A stretch of 64,000 nucleotides of DNA from Rhizobium sp. CCGE 510 (GCF_000292525.1 NZ_AEYF01000045.1:682001-746000), one strand, 5' to 3'. Shown: positions 1 to 9,097, counted from the stretch's first letter. Numbers and translations are program-made. Notes: generated by a model from the sequence alone, not told the origin.

Positions 1-112
1 CTCCTCACCACGACATCCAGATTATAGCGTCTACTCACGCAAAACCACCCGGTTTATCTATCCCTAGCAGACAGTTGAAGAGGTTGCGGCATTGGCCAAC
101 CAGGAGATCACC

Positions 113-859
113 ATGCGACAAGGAATCGAGAACAAAGTCGTCGTCATCACCGGTGCAAGCAGCGGACTTGGCGAAGCCACGGCGCGCCACCTCGCCGAGC
201 GCGGCGCTTCGGTCGTCCTGGGCGCGCGCCGAACGAGCCGGATCGAAAGCTTGGCTAAAGAACTGAGGTCCAAAGGCCTGAAGGCGAAAGCAGTCCAAAC
301 CGACGTCACGGATCCACATCAAGTCACGACGCTCGTCGACATGGCCGTCGAAGAATTCGGTCGGATCGACGTGATGCTGAACAATGCGGGACTGATGCCG
401 CTTGCGCCGCTCGAACGGCTTAAGCTGGATGAGTGGGATCGCATGATCGACGTGAACATCAAGGGCGTGCTTTACGGTATTGCAGCCGCACTGCCCCGCA
501 TGAAGGCGCAGAAATCAGGGCACATCATCAACGTATCCTCCGTCTACGGCCATGTGGTCGATCCGGGCGCCGCCGTTTACTGCGCCACGAAATTCGCCGT
601 TCGCGCGCTTTCGGAGGGGCTGCGGAAGGAAATGAAGCCATACAACATCCGCACCACGATCATCTCACCCGGTGCGGTGAGAACCGAGCTACTCGAGCAT
701 ATCAGCGAGAAGGACATCCAAGCCGGCACGCAAGAGTTCGTCAGCAAGATCGCCATCGGCGCCGACACCTTCGCCAGAACGGTGGCGTTCGCTGTGAACG
801 AGCCGGACGATGTCGATATCAATGAAATCCTGTTCCGGCCCACGGCTCAACCGGTCTGA
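113..859 (+). CDS. SDR family NAD(P)-dependent oxidoreductase
   Basis: A classical short-chain dehydrogenase/reductase of 248 residues, expected to be cytosolic and to oxidise or reduce an alcohol/carbonyl with NAD(P). The N-terminal Rossmann motif TGASSGLG, the NNAG motif and the catalytic Y-x3-K (VYCATKFAV) are all visible, as is the SPGAVRTEL segment after the active site. An in-frame TTG exists at 92, but AGGAG at 102-106 sits well placed before the ATG at 113, so that start was chosen. It lies just upstream of a broken cyclophilin-like gene. The family assignment is secure; the substrate cannot be read from the sequence. Confidence 0.9.
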   Translation: MRQGIENKVVVITGASSGLGEATARHLAERGASVVLGARRTSRIESLAKELRSKGLKAKAVQTDVTDPHQVTTLVDMAVEEFGRIDVMLNNAGLMPLAPLERLKLDEWDRMIDVNIKGVLYGIAAALPRMKAQKSGHIINVSSVYGHVVDPGAAVYCATKFAVRALSEGLRKEMKPYNIRTTIISPGAVRTELLEHISEKDIQAGTQEFVSKIAIGADTFARTVAFAVNEPDDVDINEILFRPTAQPV

Positions 860-871
860 CGCGAGGCAGCG

Positions 872-1336
872 ATGTCGACGACATCCCAGTTCGTGAGCCG
901 GCGGGCGATGTTGGGGCTAGCCCTGACGGCGGCGCCATGCCTCGCCTGGCGACCGCGCCGCAAGGCGGCGGTCCGGCGAACCAGGAACCCACCGCCTTCA
1001 GGATCAGGATCAACGATCTGGCCCTGACAGCAACACTTTATGACAATCCCTCTGCGCGGGATCTTGCATCCATGCTGCCTTTGGACCTCAAGATCGAGGA
1101 CTACGGCAACACCGAGAAGATCGTCCATCTGCCGCGCAAGCTCACGGAAGAGGGCAGCGGCCTCTTCGGCAACGAACAGCCGGGCGATCTTTGCTACTTC
1201 AAGCCCTGGGGGAAACCTCGCCCTCTTCTACGGCGATTACCACTGGGACGGACTGATCCGGCTCGGCCGCTTCGACACTGGTTTCGAGCTGCTGCTCGTG
1301 CGGGGAGAATTTCCGGTGCGTATCGAACGGATCTGA
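872..1336 (+). pseudogene. Cyclophilin-like fold protein, frameshifted
   Basis: Three reading frames together encode one recognisable protein. The frame from the ATG at 872 gives a signal-peptide-like start (SRRAMLGLALTAAPCLA). The body (FRIRINDLALTATLYDNPSA, later EDYGNTEKIVHLPRKL and GDLCYFKPWG) is in the next frame. After position about 1206 the C-terminal part (NLALFYGDYHWDGLIRLGR) continues in a third frame to the stop at 1336. This is the pattern of the small secreted cyclophilin-like family (Cyclophil_like2). The second shift falls at a GGGGGAAA run near 1207-1214, where one base too many explains it. The first lies near 940-960 and is less certain, because an ATG at 937 could start the body directly. 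Either a recent pseudogene or sequencing errors. Confidence 0.7.
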
Positions 1337-1474
1337 CCATCCCCGCCGGAAACACAGCCTGACGGCTTGATCCGGTCTTGCTTTCGCACGCATCACACCA
1401 TCTGATGCACTGCAAGGCAGGATCGCTGAAGCCAGACGGACGTTCGGGCGGTCGACATCGACAGTGAGGATCAG

Positions 1475-3127
1475 ATGGATCACGCCAACAGCCCGCAAGC
1501 ATCGGTGAACGAACAACGGGAAGCGCGCAGACTTCGATATCTTCCCTGGGAACGTGTCGCATCGGATCTCAGCCACCCCACCCATCTCGTCCGCAAGGCA
1601 GAGCTCAGGCGCTCATGCGGCGCCGAATTGGCCGAGACGTCCTATATCGCCGAAGAGGCCGCGATCTTCACCGAAAGCCTGTCGATGGGCGAGCGGTCCT
1701 GGATTGCCGGGCATGCCCTCGTTCGTGGCGATGTGATCCTCGGCGACGATTGCACCGTCAATCCTTATGCCTGCGTCTCCGGCAAGGTCACCTGCGGCAA
1801 TGGCGTACGGATCGCCTCGCATGCGTCGATCGTCGGTTTCAATCATGGCTTCGACGACCCGGATCGGCCCATCCACCGCCAAGGCGTCGTCAGCCTCGGC
1901 ATAGTCATCGGCGACGATGTCTGGATCGGCGCCAATTGCGTGGTCCTCGATGGCGTCACGATTGGAAGTGGCGCGGTGATCGCCGCCGGGGCTGTGGTCA
2001 CCCAGGACATTCCCGCCCTGTCGATTGCCGGGGGCGTACCGGCAAAGGTGCTGCGGCGCCGAGGCGCGCCGGCCAGGAAATCCGGCATTGCAGACGTCGA
2101 AGATCAATTGGTCGGGCTCGGTCAGAAAGCGCAGGAGCAATGGCCTGATATTCTTGCACGCTGGAAAACGCCTGAGACCTATGAATCGTTGGAGGCGGAC
2201 GGCGTCAGGAGACCGGCAATCCGGCATCTGTGCGACGCAACCGAGATCGCGGCCGGCTTCGGCCACCTGCCGCCCGGGCTCGATCCGGCGCAGACCATCG
2301 AGCTTCTCCAAAGCCTCCAAGACCAAGAGAGCGGCCTTTTCCCGGAAGAACATTCGCGAGTCCACGACAAGGAATTACGGGATGATCCGAAGGCGCTCTA
2401 CAACGTCCTTTCGGTTGGCTATGCGCTTGAACTGCTTGGCACCAGTCCACAGCACCCCATCCGAGCGATGCAGCTCGGCGCTGAAGAGCTGGAGCAATGG
2501 CTAAGCGCCCTGCCCTGGTCGAGCCGGGCATGGCACGCCGGCAGTGTGGTCGACGCCATCGGAACCGCCATGTACTTCAATGCCAAGTATTTCGGCATCA
2601 GGGATTCACGCCAACAGCTCTTCGAGTGGCTGAGCCGCAATGCCAACAGCGTCTCGGGCCTGTGGGGCGAGCCGACGGTGCTCGAAGGATGGCTGCAGCC
2701 GGTGAACGGCTTTTACCGTCTGACGCGCGGCACCTATGCGCAGTTCGGCATGCCGCTTCCGCACCCGCATGCCGCGCTCGAAACGGTTCACCTCAATTAT
2801 CGCAATCACAAGGGCTTCGTGGCTCAGAAATACAATGCATGCAACCTGCTCGATACGATCCATCCGCTGCTGCTGATTGCCCGCCAGACCGACTACCGGC
2901 GAGCCGATGGGGAGGCGATCGCCCGCAATCTCATCTCGAGGGCTCCGGATAGATGGTGGGATGGCGAAGGCTTCCCATTCGCCGACGGCAGTGAACCGAG
3001 CCTGCAGGGAACGGAAATGTGGCTTTCGGTCATTCACCTGGCGGCCGATTTCCTCAGTCTTTCCGATCGCTTCGCCTTCGTCCCCAAGGGTGTGCACCGA
3101 ACGGCGACCGTTGGACTGGGTTTGTGA
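1475..3127 (+). CDS. Hexapeptide-repeat acyltransferase fused to a large C-terminal domain
   Basis: A 550-residue protein with two parts. Residues about 50-195 form a left-handed beta-helix of hexapeptide repeats ending in the acetyltransferase signature VIGDDVWIGANCVV and AGGVPAKVLRRR, as in Maa/NodL/LacA-type O-acetyltransferases. Those enzymes are usually about 180-220 residues. The remaining 330 or so residues (from about 215) carry aromatic-rich repeats (ETYESLEADG, WLSALPWSSRAWHAGSV, FYRLTRGTYAQFGMPLPHP) that resemble alpha/alpha-toroid proteins but match no family I can name. An acyl-CoA-dependent transferase acting on a sugar or lipid is inferred; the role of the C-terminal half is unknown. 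It converges on the GlxA-type regulator downstream. Confidence 0.75.
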   Translation: MDHANSPQASVNEQREARRLRYLPWERVASDLSHPTHLVRKAELRRSCGAELAETSYIAEEAAIFTESLSMGERSWIAGHALVRGDVILGDDCTVNPYACVSGKVTCGNGVRIASHASIVGFNHGFDDPDRPIHRQGVVSLGIVIGDDVWIGANCVVLDGVTIGSGAVIAAGAVVTQDIPALSIAGGVPAKVLRRRGAPARKSGIADVEDQLVGLGQKAQEQWPDILARWKTPETYESLEADGVRRPAIRHLCDATEIAAGFGHLPPGLDPAQTIELLQSLQDQESGLFPEEHSRVHDKELRDDPKALYNVLSVGYALELLGTSPQHPIRAMQLGAEELEQWLSALPWSSRAWHAGSVVDAIGTAMYFNAKYFGIRDSRQQLFEWLSRNANSVSGLWGEPTVLEGWLQPVNGFYRLTRGTYAQFGMPLPHPHAALETVHLNYRNHKGFVAQKYNACNLLDTIHPLLLIARQTDYRRADGEAIARNLISRAPDRWWDGEGFPFADGSEPSLQGTEMWLSVIHLAADFLSLSDRFAFVPKGVHRTATVGLGL

Positions 3128-3148
3128 TTGGGGGCAACCGTGCAATGA

Positions 3149-3170
3149 TGCCGCCAGCCAGGTGGCGGCA
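3149..3170. terminator. Stem-loop between convergent genes
   Basis: TGCCGCCA and TGGCGGCA form a perfect 8-bp stem around a 6-nt loop, midway between the convergent acyltransferase and GlxA-type genes. No T-run follows on either strand, so a classical intrinsic terminator is only a possibility. Confidence 0.35.
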
Positions 3171-3266
3171 AGGTCGCGGGTATTGCTGCGTTTGAAAAGA
3201 CGCAGGCTCTGATCATAGCCAAGGAAGCGGCTGACACTTTCCCGCGGGAAGATAGTTGAAGTGCGT

Positions 3267-4280
3267 TCAGTGCGGTCTCGACGCCGCTGCACGATGCTGC
3301 GACGGGGTCTGCCCGAAGGTGCGCTTGAAGGTTCGCGTGAACTGCGAAGCGTTTTCGAAGCCGACATCGAGCGCGATCTCGATCAGCGGCGCCTTCGACT
3401 GGACCAGGATCGATTTCGCCCGCTCCATGCGAACGCGATTATAGGCCTTGGCCGGAGACATCCCGGTCTTGTCGAGGAAGATCCTCTCCAACTGCCGCCT
3501 GGACAGGCCGACCATGGCGGCAAGTTTTTGGATCGAGATGCTGCCGTCGACGAACTGTTCCATCGTAATCATCGCCGCCTTGACGCGGGCGTCGTCATAA
3601 TCGTCGTAGAGCGGGCGGCGGGGTTGGATATCAGCCGGTGCACGGGCCTTCTCGATCTGAAGCACCTCCAAGGCATTCCGTTCGGCATCGCGGCCTATAT
3701 ATTTTCTGACCAGCAATGCCGCCATGTCGGCGGCGCTGCTGCCGCCGGCGCAGGACCCTCGCTGGCGATCGAGATTGAAGAGCCGGTCGGAACGAACGCT
3801 GAGATCGGGAAAACGCTCGCGGAACTCCTTGTAATGCAGCCAGCTCACACAGGAATCGTGCCGCTTCATCAGCTCTGCCTCGGCGAGAATGAACGAACCG
3901 GTGCAGACGCCGATCAGCGGTACCTTCTTGGCGTCCGCCTGCCTGAGAAAGGCGATGGTCTGCTGATCGACAGGGTTCGTCACCGTCAGAAGGCCGCCGA
4001 CGACCACGATGTAGTCGAATTTCGACGGATCGACGAAATCCGACGTCGGAGCGACCTGGACGCCGCAGCTCGACGTGATCAGATGCCGCGTGCTGCCGAT
4101 CACCTGCCAGTCGGCAAGCACCCTGCCGGAGCGGTCCTGCTCGTCGCTGGCAAGCCGCAGCGTGTCCACGAAGAGCGCAAAGGCCGACAGCGTGAAGGAA
4201 CGCGCCAAAACGAACCCTACCTTGAGCCGGGCGTCGGACTTCGCGGCGCCGTCTGCCTGCCGATGCTGCTCCGGTCGCAT
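3267..4280 (-). CDS. GlxA-family transcriptional regulator (DJ-1/PfpI plus AraC HTH)
   Basis: A 337-residue regulator. Residues about 20-190 are a DJ-1/PfpI-like amidotransferase fold used as a ligand sensor (KFDYIVVVGG, VPLIGVCTGSFILAEA). The last 100 residues are a double AraC helix-turn-helix (IQKLAAMVGLSRRQLERIF, then ALDVGFENASQFTRTFKRTFG). This architecture is typical of regulators of amine, betaine and arginine-related catabolism (GbdR, CdhR, ArgR types). GGAG lies 6 nt before the ATG at 4280, so this start was preferred over the ATG at 4286. It is encoded just downstream of, and on the same strand as, the FAD oxidoreductase operon, which it may control. Confidence 0.88.
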   Translation of the reverse strand: MRPEQHRQADGAAKSDARLKVGFVLARSFTLSAFALFVDTLRLASDEQDRSGRVLADWQVIGSTRHLITSSCGVQVAPTSDFVDPSKFDYIVVVGGLLTVTNPVDQQTIAFLRQADAKKVPLIGVCTGSFILAEAELMKRHDSCVSWLHYKEFRERFPDLSVRSDRLFNLDRQRGSCAGGSSAADMAALLVRKYIGRDAERNALEVLQIEKARAPADIQPRRPLYDDYDDARVKAAMITMEQFVDGSISIQKLAAMVGLSRRQLERIFLDKTGMSPAKAYNRVRMERAKSILVQSKAPLIEIALDVGFENASQFTRTFKRTFGQTPSQHRAAASRPH

Positions 4281-4507
4281 ATTCATCTCCTTGCCGCCCC
4301 TCAGACCTTGGAAAACACGCTCATCTTATATAAAAACCGTACGCTAGCGGATCAACGAAAACGGTCTTGTTTCCGACACGCCCAGCCGCCTATGCTTGGA
4401 AGGATGCTGGAACCGATCAAGGGCTTCATTGTTCTTACTCCTGGTTTTCGTTCCCATTCTCATCGAAGTCTGCGGAGGGCAGTCTTAATATTGCGCAGGC
4501 CGAGGGA

Positions 4508-5854
4508 TCATCCCTCACGGCCGGCACGCAATTCCTGAAAGCGGATGACCGAGTTGACGCCGAGCCACGCGATTGGCTCCGGAGGCAACCTGGTCGGTTC
4601 CGGCTGGTTCTTGTATTTCTCAAGTTCGGGGCTGGCGGCGCCTGTCGCGAGATCGACGGCCATCATGCCGGCAAAGGTGCTCTTGACGGTGCCGAGACCA
4701 TTCTCGCAGCAGGCCGAAAAAAGCCCTTCCTCGACCTCGCCGAATGCCGGCACATGATTTCGGCTGAGACAGAGCGCGCCCGCCCAGCTATATTCCATCG
4801 GCAGGCGCTCCATCCCCGGGAAACGGGCATCGAACGACCGGCGCTGTTCGGCGGCGATTCCCGCGACGCGCTTCTCCGACACTTTCAGGCTCGGGTCGTA
4901 GGTGAACCTCGTCCTGACGACGATTCTCGAAAGCCCGTCCTTGGTGATCTTGCGCACCGTCGCGCCCATCGGGTCGGCCGGCAGCAGCGCCCAGCGATCC
5001 ACACCGGTGACATCGCCTGCAAATTCGTTCTGTGAAAAGGCCGACGTCATCGACGCATAGGTGAAGATGTGCATCAGCCGTCCGCGGAAATGGCCGAAGC
5101 TTTGAATATGGCCGTTCACACCGAGAATGACCTTGGGTGCCGAAACGGAGCCGCGGGCGGTTTTCGCCTTCCAGTTCTGGCCTTCGCGGGAAAGCTCCAG
5201 CACCGGCGAGTGCTCGTGGATGGCAACCTTCGAATGGAGCCCGCCTGCGAGGCCAAGAATATAGTCGGCCGGCTGAATCATCACGGCGCCCGGGGTGTAG
5301 AGGCCGCCATGATAGTAGCGAGAACCGGTCATCTCCCGCAATTGATTTGCATCGAGAACGCGATGATCCTCGCCGATCTTCTCAAGCGATTTCTTATAGT
5401 TATCGTTGAGCCTCATGCCCCGGTCCGAGGCTGCGGCATTCACCTTGCCCGAGGGATCGAAGGTTTCCCGGGACAGGCCGTATTCGGCCGCCACATCGGC
5501 TGCGAAGGAAATCGCCAAGCGGTTCTGCCGGATCTCCTCTTTGGTCGCCTCTTCATCGGCCACCGAATACTCACCCGACGACAGGTTGTGCGGCACATCG
5601 ATCATGAAGCCGGAATTGCGCCCGGCCGGGCCCTTGGCGAGCTCGCGCGCCTCCAGCACGACGATCTTGTCCTCAGGCCGCAACTGCGAGAGGCGGCGCG
5701 CCGCCGACAGACCGGCAAATCCGCCGCCGATGATTAGCCAGTCGGCGGTAATGTGGTGTTCAAGCGCCGTTACGGGAAAGGCGCGTTTGCTGGTCGCCTC
5801 CCATCCCGAAACGCCGGTGTCGGTCGGCAGGTGCTTGATCACATGGCGGCTCAT
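4508..5854 (-). CDS. FAD-dependent amine/amino-acid oxidoreductase (DAO family)
   Basis: A 448-residue flavoprotein with the dinucleotide-binding motif WLIIGGGFAGLSAARRL near residue 40, the DAO-type continuation VVLEARELAKGPAGRNSGF, and a C-terminal FAD-contacting stretch (LFSACCENGLGTVKSTFAG). It resembles PuuB/OrdL-type oxidases that turn a secondary or primary amine into an aldehyde or imine. Its start overlaps the stop of the upstream aldehyde dehydrogenase gene by 4 bp, so the two are translationally coupled. An amine to aldehyde to acid sequence is therefore inferred. The substrate is unknown; gamma-glutamyl-polyamine-like or modified amino acid substrates are both plausible. Confidence 0.85.
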   Translation of the reverse strand: MSRHVIKHLPTDTGVSGWEATSKRAFPVTALEHHITADWLIIGGGFAGLSAARRLSQLRPEDKIVVLEARELAKGPAGRNSGFMIDVPHNLSSGEYSVADEEATKEEIRQNRLAISFAADVAAEYGLSRETFDPSGKVNAAASDRGMRLNDNYKKSLEKIGEDHRVLDANQLREMTGSRYYHGGLYTPGAVMIQPADYILGLAGGLHSKVAIHEHSPVLELSREGQNWKAKTARGSVSAPKVILGVNGHIQSFGHFRGRLMHIFTYASMTSAFSQNEFAGDVTGVDRWALLPADPMGATVRKITKDGLSRIVVRTRFTYDPSLKVSEKRVAGIAAEQRRSFDARFPGMERLPMEYSWAGALCLSRNHVPAFGEVEEGLFSACCENGLGTVKSTFAGMMAVDLATGAASPELEKYKNQPEPTRLPPEPIAWLGVNSVIRFQELRAGREG

Positions 5855-7368
5855 CGGATGGTCTCGTCGACCGACCGCTCCGAGATATCGATCCAGATGG
5901 TCTTGAGTTCGCAGTAATTATCGTGGGCGAAGACCGACTTATCGCGGCCGCCGAAGCCGGACTCCTTGTAGCCGCCGAACGGCGTGGTGGCGTCGCCTTC
6001 GCCGAAGCAGTTGACGGTGATCAAGCCGGCCCGGATGTCGCGGCTCAGCCGGATCGCATTGCGCAGGCTGCCCGTATAGACGGATGCTGTCAGGCCGTAA
6101 TTGGTGTCGTTGGCCAAAGCGGTCGCCTCGGCGAGCGTGTTGAACGTCGTAACCGACAGGATCGGCCCGAAGATCTCCTCCTGGAACAGGCGGCTGGCCG
6201 GCGTCACGCCCTCGACCAGCGTCGGCTCGATGAAGATCCCGTTATAGGTTTCACCGCCTTGGGTGACGGATAGCTTCTCCGTCTTGGCATCGTCGAGGAA
6301 GGACTTCACCTTTTCGAAATGCGCCTTGCTGACCAGCGCGCCGATGCGGTTTTCAGGATCGAGCGGGTCGCCCGTCTTCCATTCGCGCATATAGGCGCCG
6401 ATGCGCTTCAGCAATTCGTCCTTGATCTTGGAATGAACGATGAGACGCGACGTGGCCGAGCAATTCTCGCCCATGTTCCAGAAGGCGCCGTTGACCACCT
6501 GCTCGGCAACGAGATCCAGGTCTTCGGCATCTTCGAGAACGACCGCCGGGTTCTTGCCGCCGCATTCGAGCACGACCTTCTTCAGGTTTGAGTCCGCCGC
6601 ATAACGCAGGAAGCGGCGACCGGTCGGCGTCGAGCCGGTGAAGGCCACCATATCGACATCATTGTGCAGGCCGATCGGCTCGCCGACCTCACGGCCCGAG
6701 CCGGTGACGACGTTGAAGACACCAGCCGGAATACCGGCTTCAAGCGCAAGCTCTGCGACGCGCAGTGTGGTGAGCGTCGTTTCCTGCGCCGGCTTGACGA
6801 TGACCGAGCAGCCGGCGGCAAGCGCCGGGCCGATCTTCCAGGCCAGCATCAGCAGCGGGAAATTCCACGGCAGCACGCATCCGACGACGCCGATCGGCTC
6901 GCGCACGATCATCGTCAGCGCATTGGCGCCGACCGGGGCGGTGTTGTCATAGAGCTTGTCGATCAGCTCGGCATGCCAGCGCAGCGTATGAATGGTATCG
7001 GGAACGTCGACCGTCTGGCATTCGCGTACCGGCTTGCCGCTGTCGAGGCTTTCCAGGACGGCGAGCTCATGCCTGTTGCGCTCCAAGAGCTTGGCAAGTT
7101 TCAGAAGCACCTCCTTGCGCTCGCCCGGCGAGCGAAGCCGCCAACGTCCGTCGTCGAACGCTTGCCTCGCTTTCTCAACGGCGAAGTCGACATCGCTGGA
7201 ATCGCAGGCGGCGATTTCGGCAAGGACCTCGCCGGTCGCGGGGTTCGTCGAGGTGAAAGTCTTGCCGGAATTTGCCGGACGAAATGCGCCGTCGATGAAG
7301 GCATTTGTCGGAAACTGAAGCTCGGCGGCGATCGCCTTATATTCGGCGGCGGTCAAGGGTTCATGCAT
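5851..7368 (-). CDS. Aldehyde dehydrogenase, PuuC-like
   Basis: A full-length 505-residue NAD(P)-dependent aldehyde dehydrogenase. Visible motifs are the cofactor site PWNFPLLMLAWKIGPALAAG, the FTGSTPTGR loop, the general base region VVLECGGKNP and the catalytic cysteine in FWNMGENCSATSR. The sequence most resembles PuuC/AldA enzymes that oxidise aminoaldehydes. It overlaps both neighbours (8 bp with the lyase/synthase gene upstream, 4 bp with the FAD oxidoreductase downstream) and so belongs to one operon, where it probably oxidises the aldehyde made by the FAD enzyme. Confidence 0.92.
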   Translation of the reverse strand: MHEPLTAAEYKAIAAELQFPTNAFIDGAFRPANSGKTFTSTNPATGEVLAEIAACDSSDVDFAVEKARQAFDDGRWRLRSPGERKEVLLKLAKLLERNRHELAVLESLDSGKPVRECQTVDVPDTIHTLRWHAELIDKLYDNTAPVGANALTMIVREPIGVVGCVLPWNFPLLMLAWKIGPALAAGCSVIVKPAQETTLTTLRVAELALEAGIPAGVFNVVTGSGREVGEPIGLHNDVDMVAFTGSTPTGRRFLRYAADSNLKKVVLECGGKNPAVVLEDAEDLDLVAEQVVNGAFWNMGENCSATSRLIVHSKIKDELLKRIGAYMREWKTGDPLDPENRIGALVSKAHFEKVKSFLDDAKTEKLSVTQGGETYNGIFIEPTLVEGVTPASRLFQEEIFGPILSVTTFNTLAEATALANDTNYGLTASVYTGSLRNAIRLSRDIRAGLITVNCFGEGDATTPFGGYKESGFGGRDKSVFAHDNYCELKTIWIDISERSVDETIR

Positions 7369-8272
7369 GATTGGCTCCCGACGTGATCTGGGCGACCGTG
7401 CGCTTCAAGGTGGCGACCACGGTCTGAAAGGTTCTTTTTTCTTCGGAGTTGAGCGGGCGCAGCGGCGCGCGGACCGAGCCGACATTCAGCCCGATCAGTT
7501 CGCATCCGTGTTTGATCGACTGGACGAATTTGCCGCATTCGAGGAAATCCATCAGCGGCAGCATCGCGCTCATGATCGCCCGGCCCTTGTCGAAGTTCTT
7601 TTCGAGGACGCAGGCCTCATAGAGGGCGACATGCTCGCGCGGGAGGAAGTTGGAGCCGGCGCAGACCCAGCTCTTCGCGCCCCAGGCGAAGAATTCGAGC
7701 GCTTGGTCGTCCCAGCCGCAGGACAGCGCAATATGCGGAAACTTCCGGGCGAGCCGATGAAGATTGCCCATGTCGCCGGAACTTTCCTTGATGGCGATCA
7801 CATTCTTCGACTTGCCGACGCGGGAGAAATACTCCTCACCCATCACCACGCCCATGCGGGCCGGATAGTTGTAGAGCATGATCGGCAGATTGGCGGCGCG
7901 ATCGACCGTCAATGCATGGACCGCATTCTCCCGTTCGGTCGGCAGCGCATATGGCGGCGACGACACCAGGATGGCGTCCGCGCCGATTTCCTTCGCCGCC
8001 TTGGCGTATTCGACCGAATCCTCTGTGCGTGTGGCGCCGGTGCCGACGATCAGTGGCAGCCGCGTGCCGATGACGTCCTTTGCATAGGCTGCGAGCTCGT
8101 AACGTTCCTGGCTGCTCTGGGCGTAATATTCGCCCGTCGAGCCGCCGACGATGATGCCGTGGACGCCCGCCTCGATCAGCGACTCGAGCACGGCGGCAAA
8201 TCCGGCCCGGTCGATCTGACCATTCTTGTCGAGCGGCGTCACCGCCGGCGTATAGATCCCCTCAAACTTCAC
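7361..8272 (-). CDS. Dihydrodipicolinate synthase family lyase/synthase
   Basis: A 303-residue TIM-barrel aldolase of the DapA/N-acetylneuraminate lyase superfamily. The GGSTGEYY pyruvate-carboxylate motif, the YNYPARMG segment with the catalytic Tyr, and the Schiff-base lysine in VIAIKESSG are intact. In catabolic operons such enzymes cleave or dehydrate keto-acids or deaminate cyclic imino acids, as in hydroxyproline breakdown. Position between a GntR regulator and an aldehyde dehydrogenase, with overlapping ends, argues for a catabolic rather than lysine-biosynthetic role. The exact reaction is not deducible. Confidence 0.88.
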   Translation of the reverse strand: MKFEGIYTPAVTPLDKNGQIDRAGFAAVLESLIEAGVHGIIVGGSTGEYYAQSSQERYELAAYAKDVIGTRLPLIVGTGATRTEDSVEYAKAAKEIGADAILVSSPPYALPTERENAVHALTVDRAANLPIMLYNYPARMGVVMGEEYFSRVGKSKNVIAIKESSGDMGNLHRLARKFPHIALSCGWDDQALEFFAWGAKSWVCAGSNFLPREHVALYEACVLEKNFDKGRAIMSAMLPLMDFLECGKFVQSIKHGCELIGLNVGSVRAPLRPLNSEEKRTFQTVVATLKRTVAQITSGANHA

Positions 8273-8985
8273 GGTGCCTTCTCCAATAATTGCGTGGCCG
8301 GACCGCCGAGGAAGGCGTCCGCTTTCAGGCCTTGCGGGGCGATGAACATCTCCATGTTCTCGCGGGACAATTCCCAGTGTTCGAAAACGAGATCGACGAC
8401 GGCATTCTCATCATGAGCGCCGAGCGCTGCGATAAAGCTGTCATGATGGTCGACCGCCACCTGCAGCCGCCGCTTCGTGTCCTCGTTCCTCGGCCGGAAG
8501 AACGTGTGGCCGATGCGCGCGTGATCGATGAGCAGCCGACCGAGGCTCGGCTGCAGATAAACGTTGCCCGACATCTCGCCGAATATCTCGTGAAAGCGAT
8601 TATTCTCGACAACCATCGCCAAGGCGTCCATGTCCTCGCTGGCAGCGAGGAACCGCTCCTGGGTCTGCTTCAGGTCGACAAGCTGAGAGGGTTTGAAGTT
8701 CTGCACGGCGAGACGGCCGATCGCCGCATAGATCATCGGTGCGACGAGAAAGAAATTGCGCAGCGTGGAGTGGTTCATCGGGATGACCCGCGCACCCCTG
8801 TTCTCGCGAATATCGATATAACCCTCACCGGCGAGGCGGCGGAATATGTCGCGGACCGGCGTCCGGGAGAGCCCATATTTTTCGCTCAGGCTGACCTCGT
8901 CCAGATCGGCGTCCGGGTCCAGTTCCATCGTCAGAATCCGGCGTTTCAAATCTTCGTAGAGATTGCTCTTCGGTGTCCTCGCCAA
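8269..8985 (-). CDS. GntR family transcriptional regulator (FCD type)
   Basis: A 238-residue GntR regulator with an N-terminal winged helix (LYEDLKRRILTMELDPDADLDEVSLSEKYGLSRTPVRDIFRRLAGEGYIDI) and an all-helical FCD effector domain containing the usual metal-binding histidines (NNRFHEIFGEMSGN, VDHHDSFIAAL). The start appears to be TTG at 8985, preceded by GGAGA; no in-frame ATG lies close by. It is the first gene of its operon, overlaps the next gene by 4 bp, and lies just downstream of the palindromic operator at 9048-9078, which it probably binds. Confidence 0.9.
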   Translation of the reverse strand: MARTPKSNLYEDLKRRILTMELDPDADLDEVSLSEKYGLSRTPVRDIFRRLAGEGYIDIRENRGARVIPMNHSTLRNFFLVAPMIYAAIGRLAVQNFKPSQLVDLKQTQERFLAASEDMDALAMVVENNRFHEIFGEMSGNVYLQPSLGRLLIDHARIGHTFFRPRNEDTKRRLQVAVDHHDSFIAALGAHDENAVVDLVFEHWELSRENMEMFIAPQGLKADAFLGGPATQLLEKAP

Positions 8986-9047
8986 CGTCGATCTCCAGCC
9001 ATTGTTGCTCTACGCCATGAGGATGGCACGGCTCTCAGAGGGAGTCA

Positions 9048-9097
9048 AATTATTGTGTACTCTGCGTACACAATAATTATTCCTCAGATACACAATA
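9048..9097 (-). promoter_or_regulatory. Palindromic operator plus third half-site
   Basis: Two 13-bp arms, AATTATTGTGTAC (9048-9060) and GTACACAATAATT (9066-9078), are perfectly complementary around TCTGC. A further half-site TACACAATA at 9089-9097 repeats the right arm (9067-9075) exactly 22 bp, two helical turns, away. The site lies upstream of the GntR gene and probably serves autoregulation. Confidence 0.75.

Noticed and set aside
3261..4538. 425-codon open frame on the plus strand opposite the GlxA-type gene
   Set aside because: It mirrors a clear regulator on the other strand, has low-complexity Arg/Ala-rich translation and no family resemblance.
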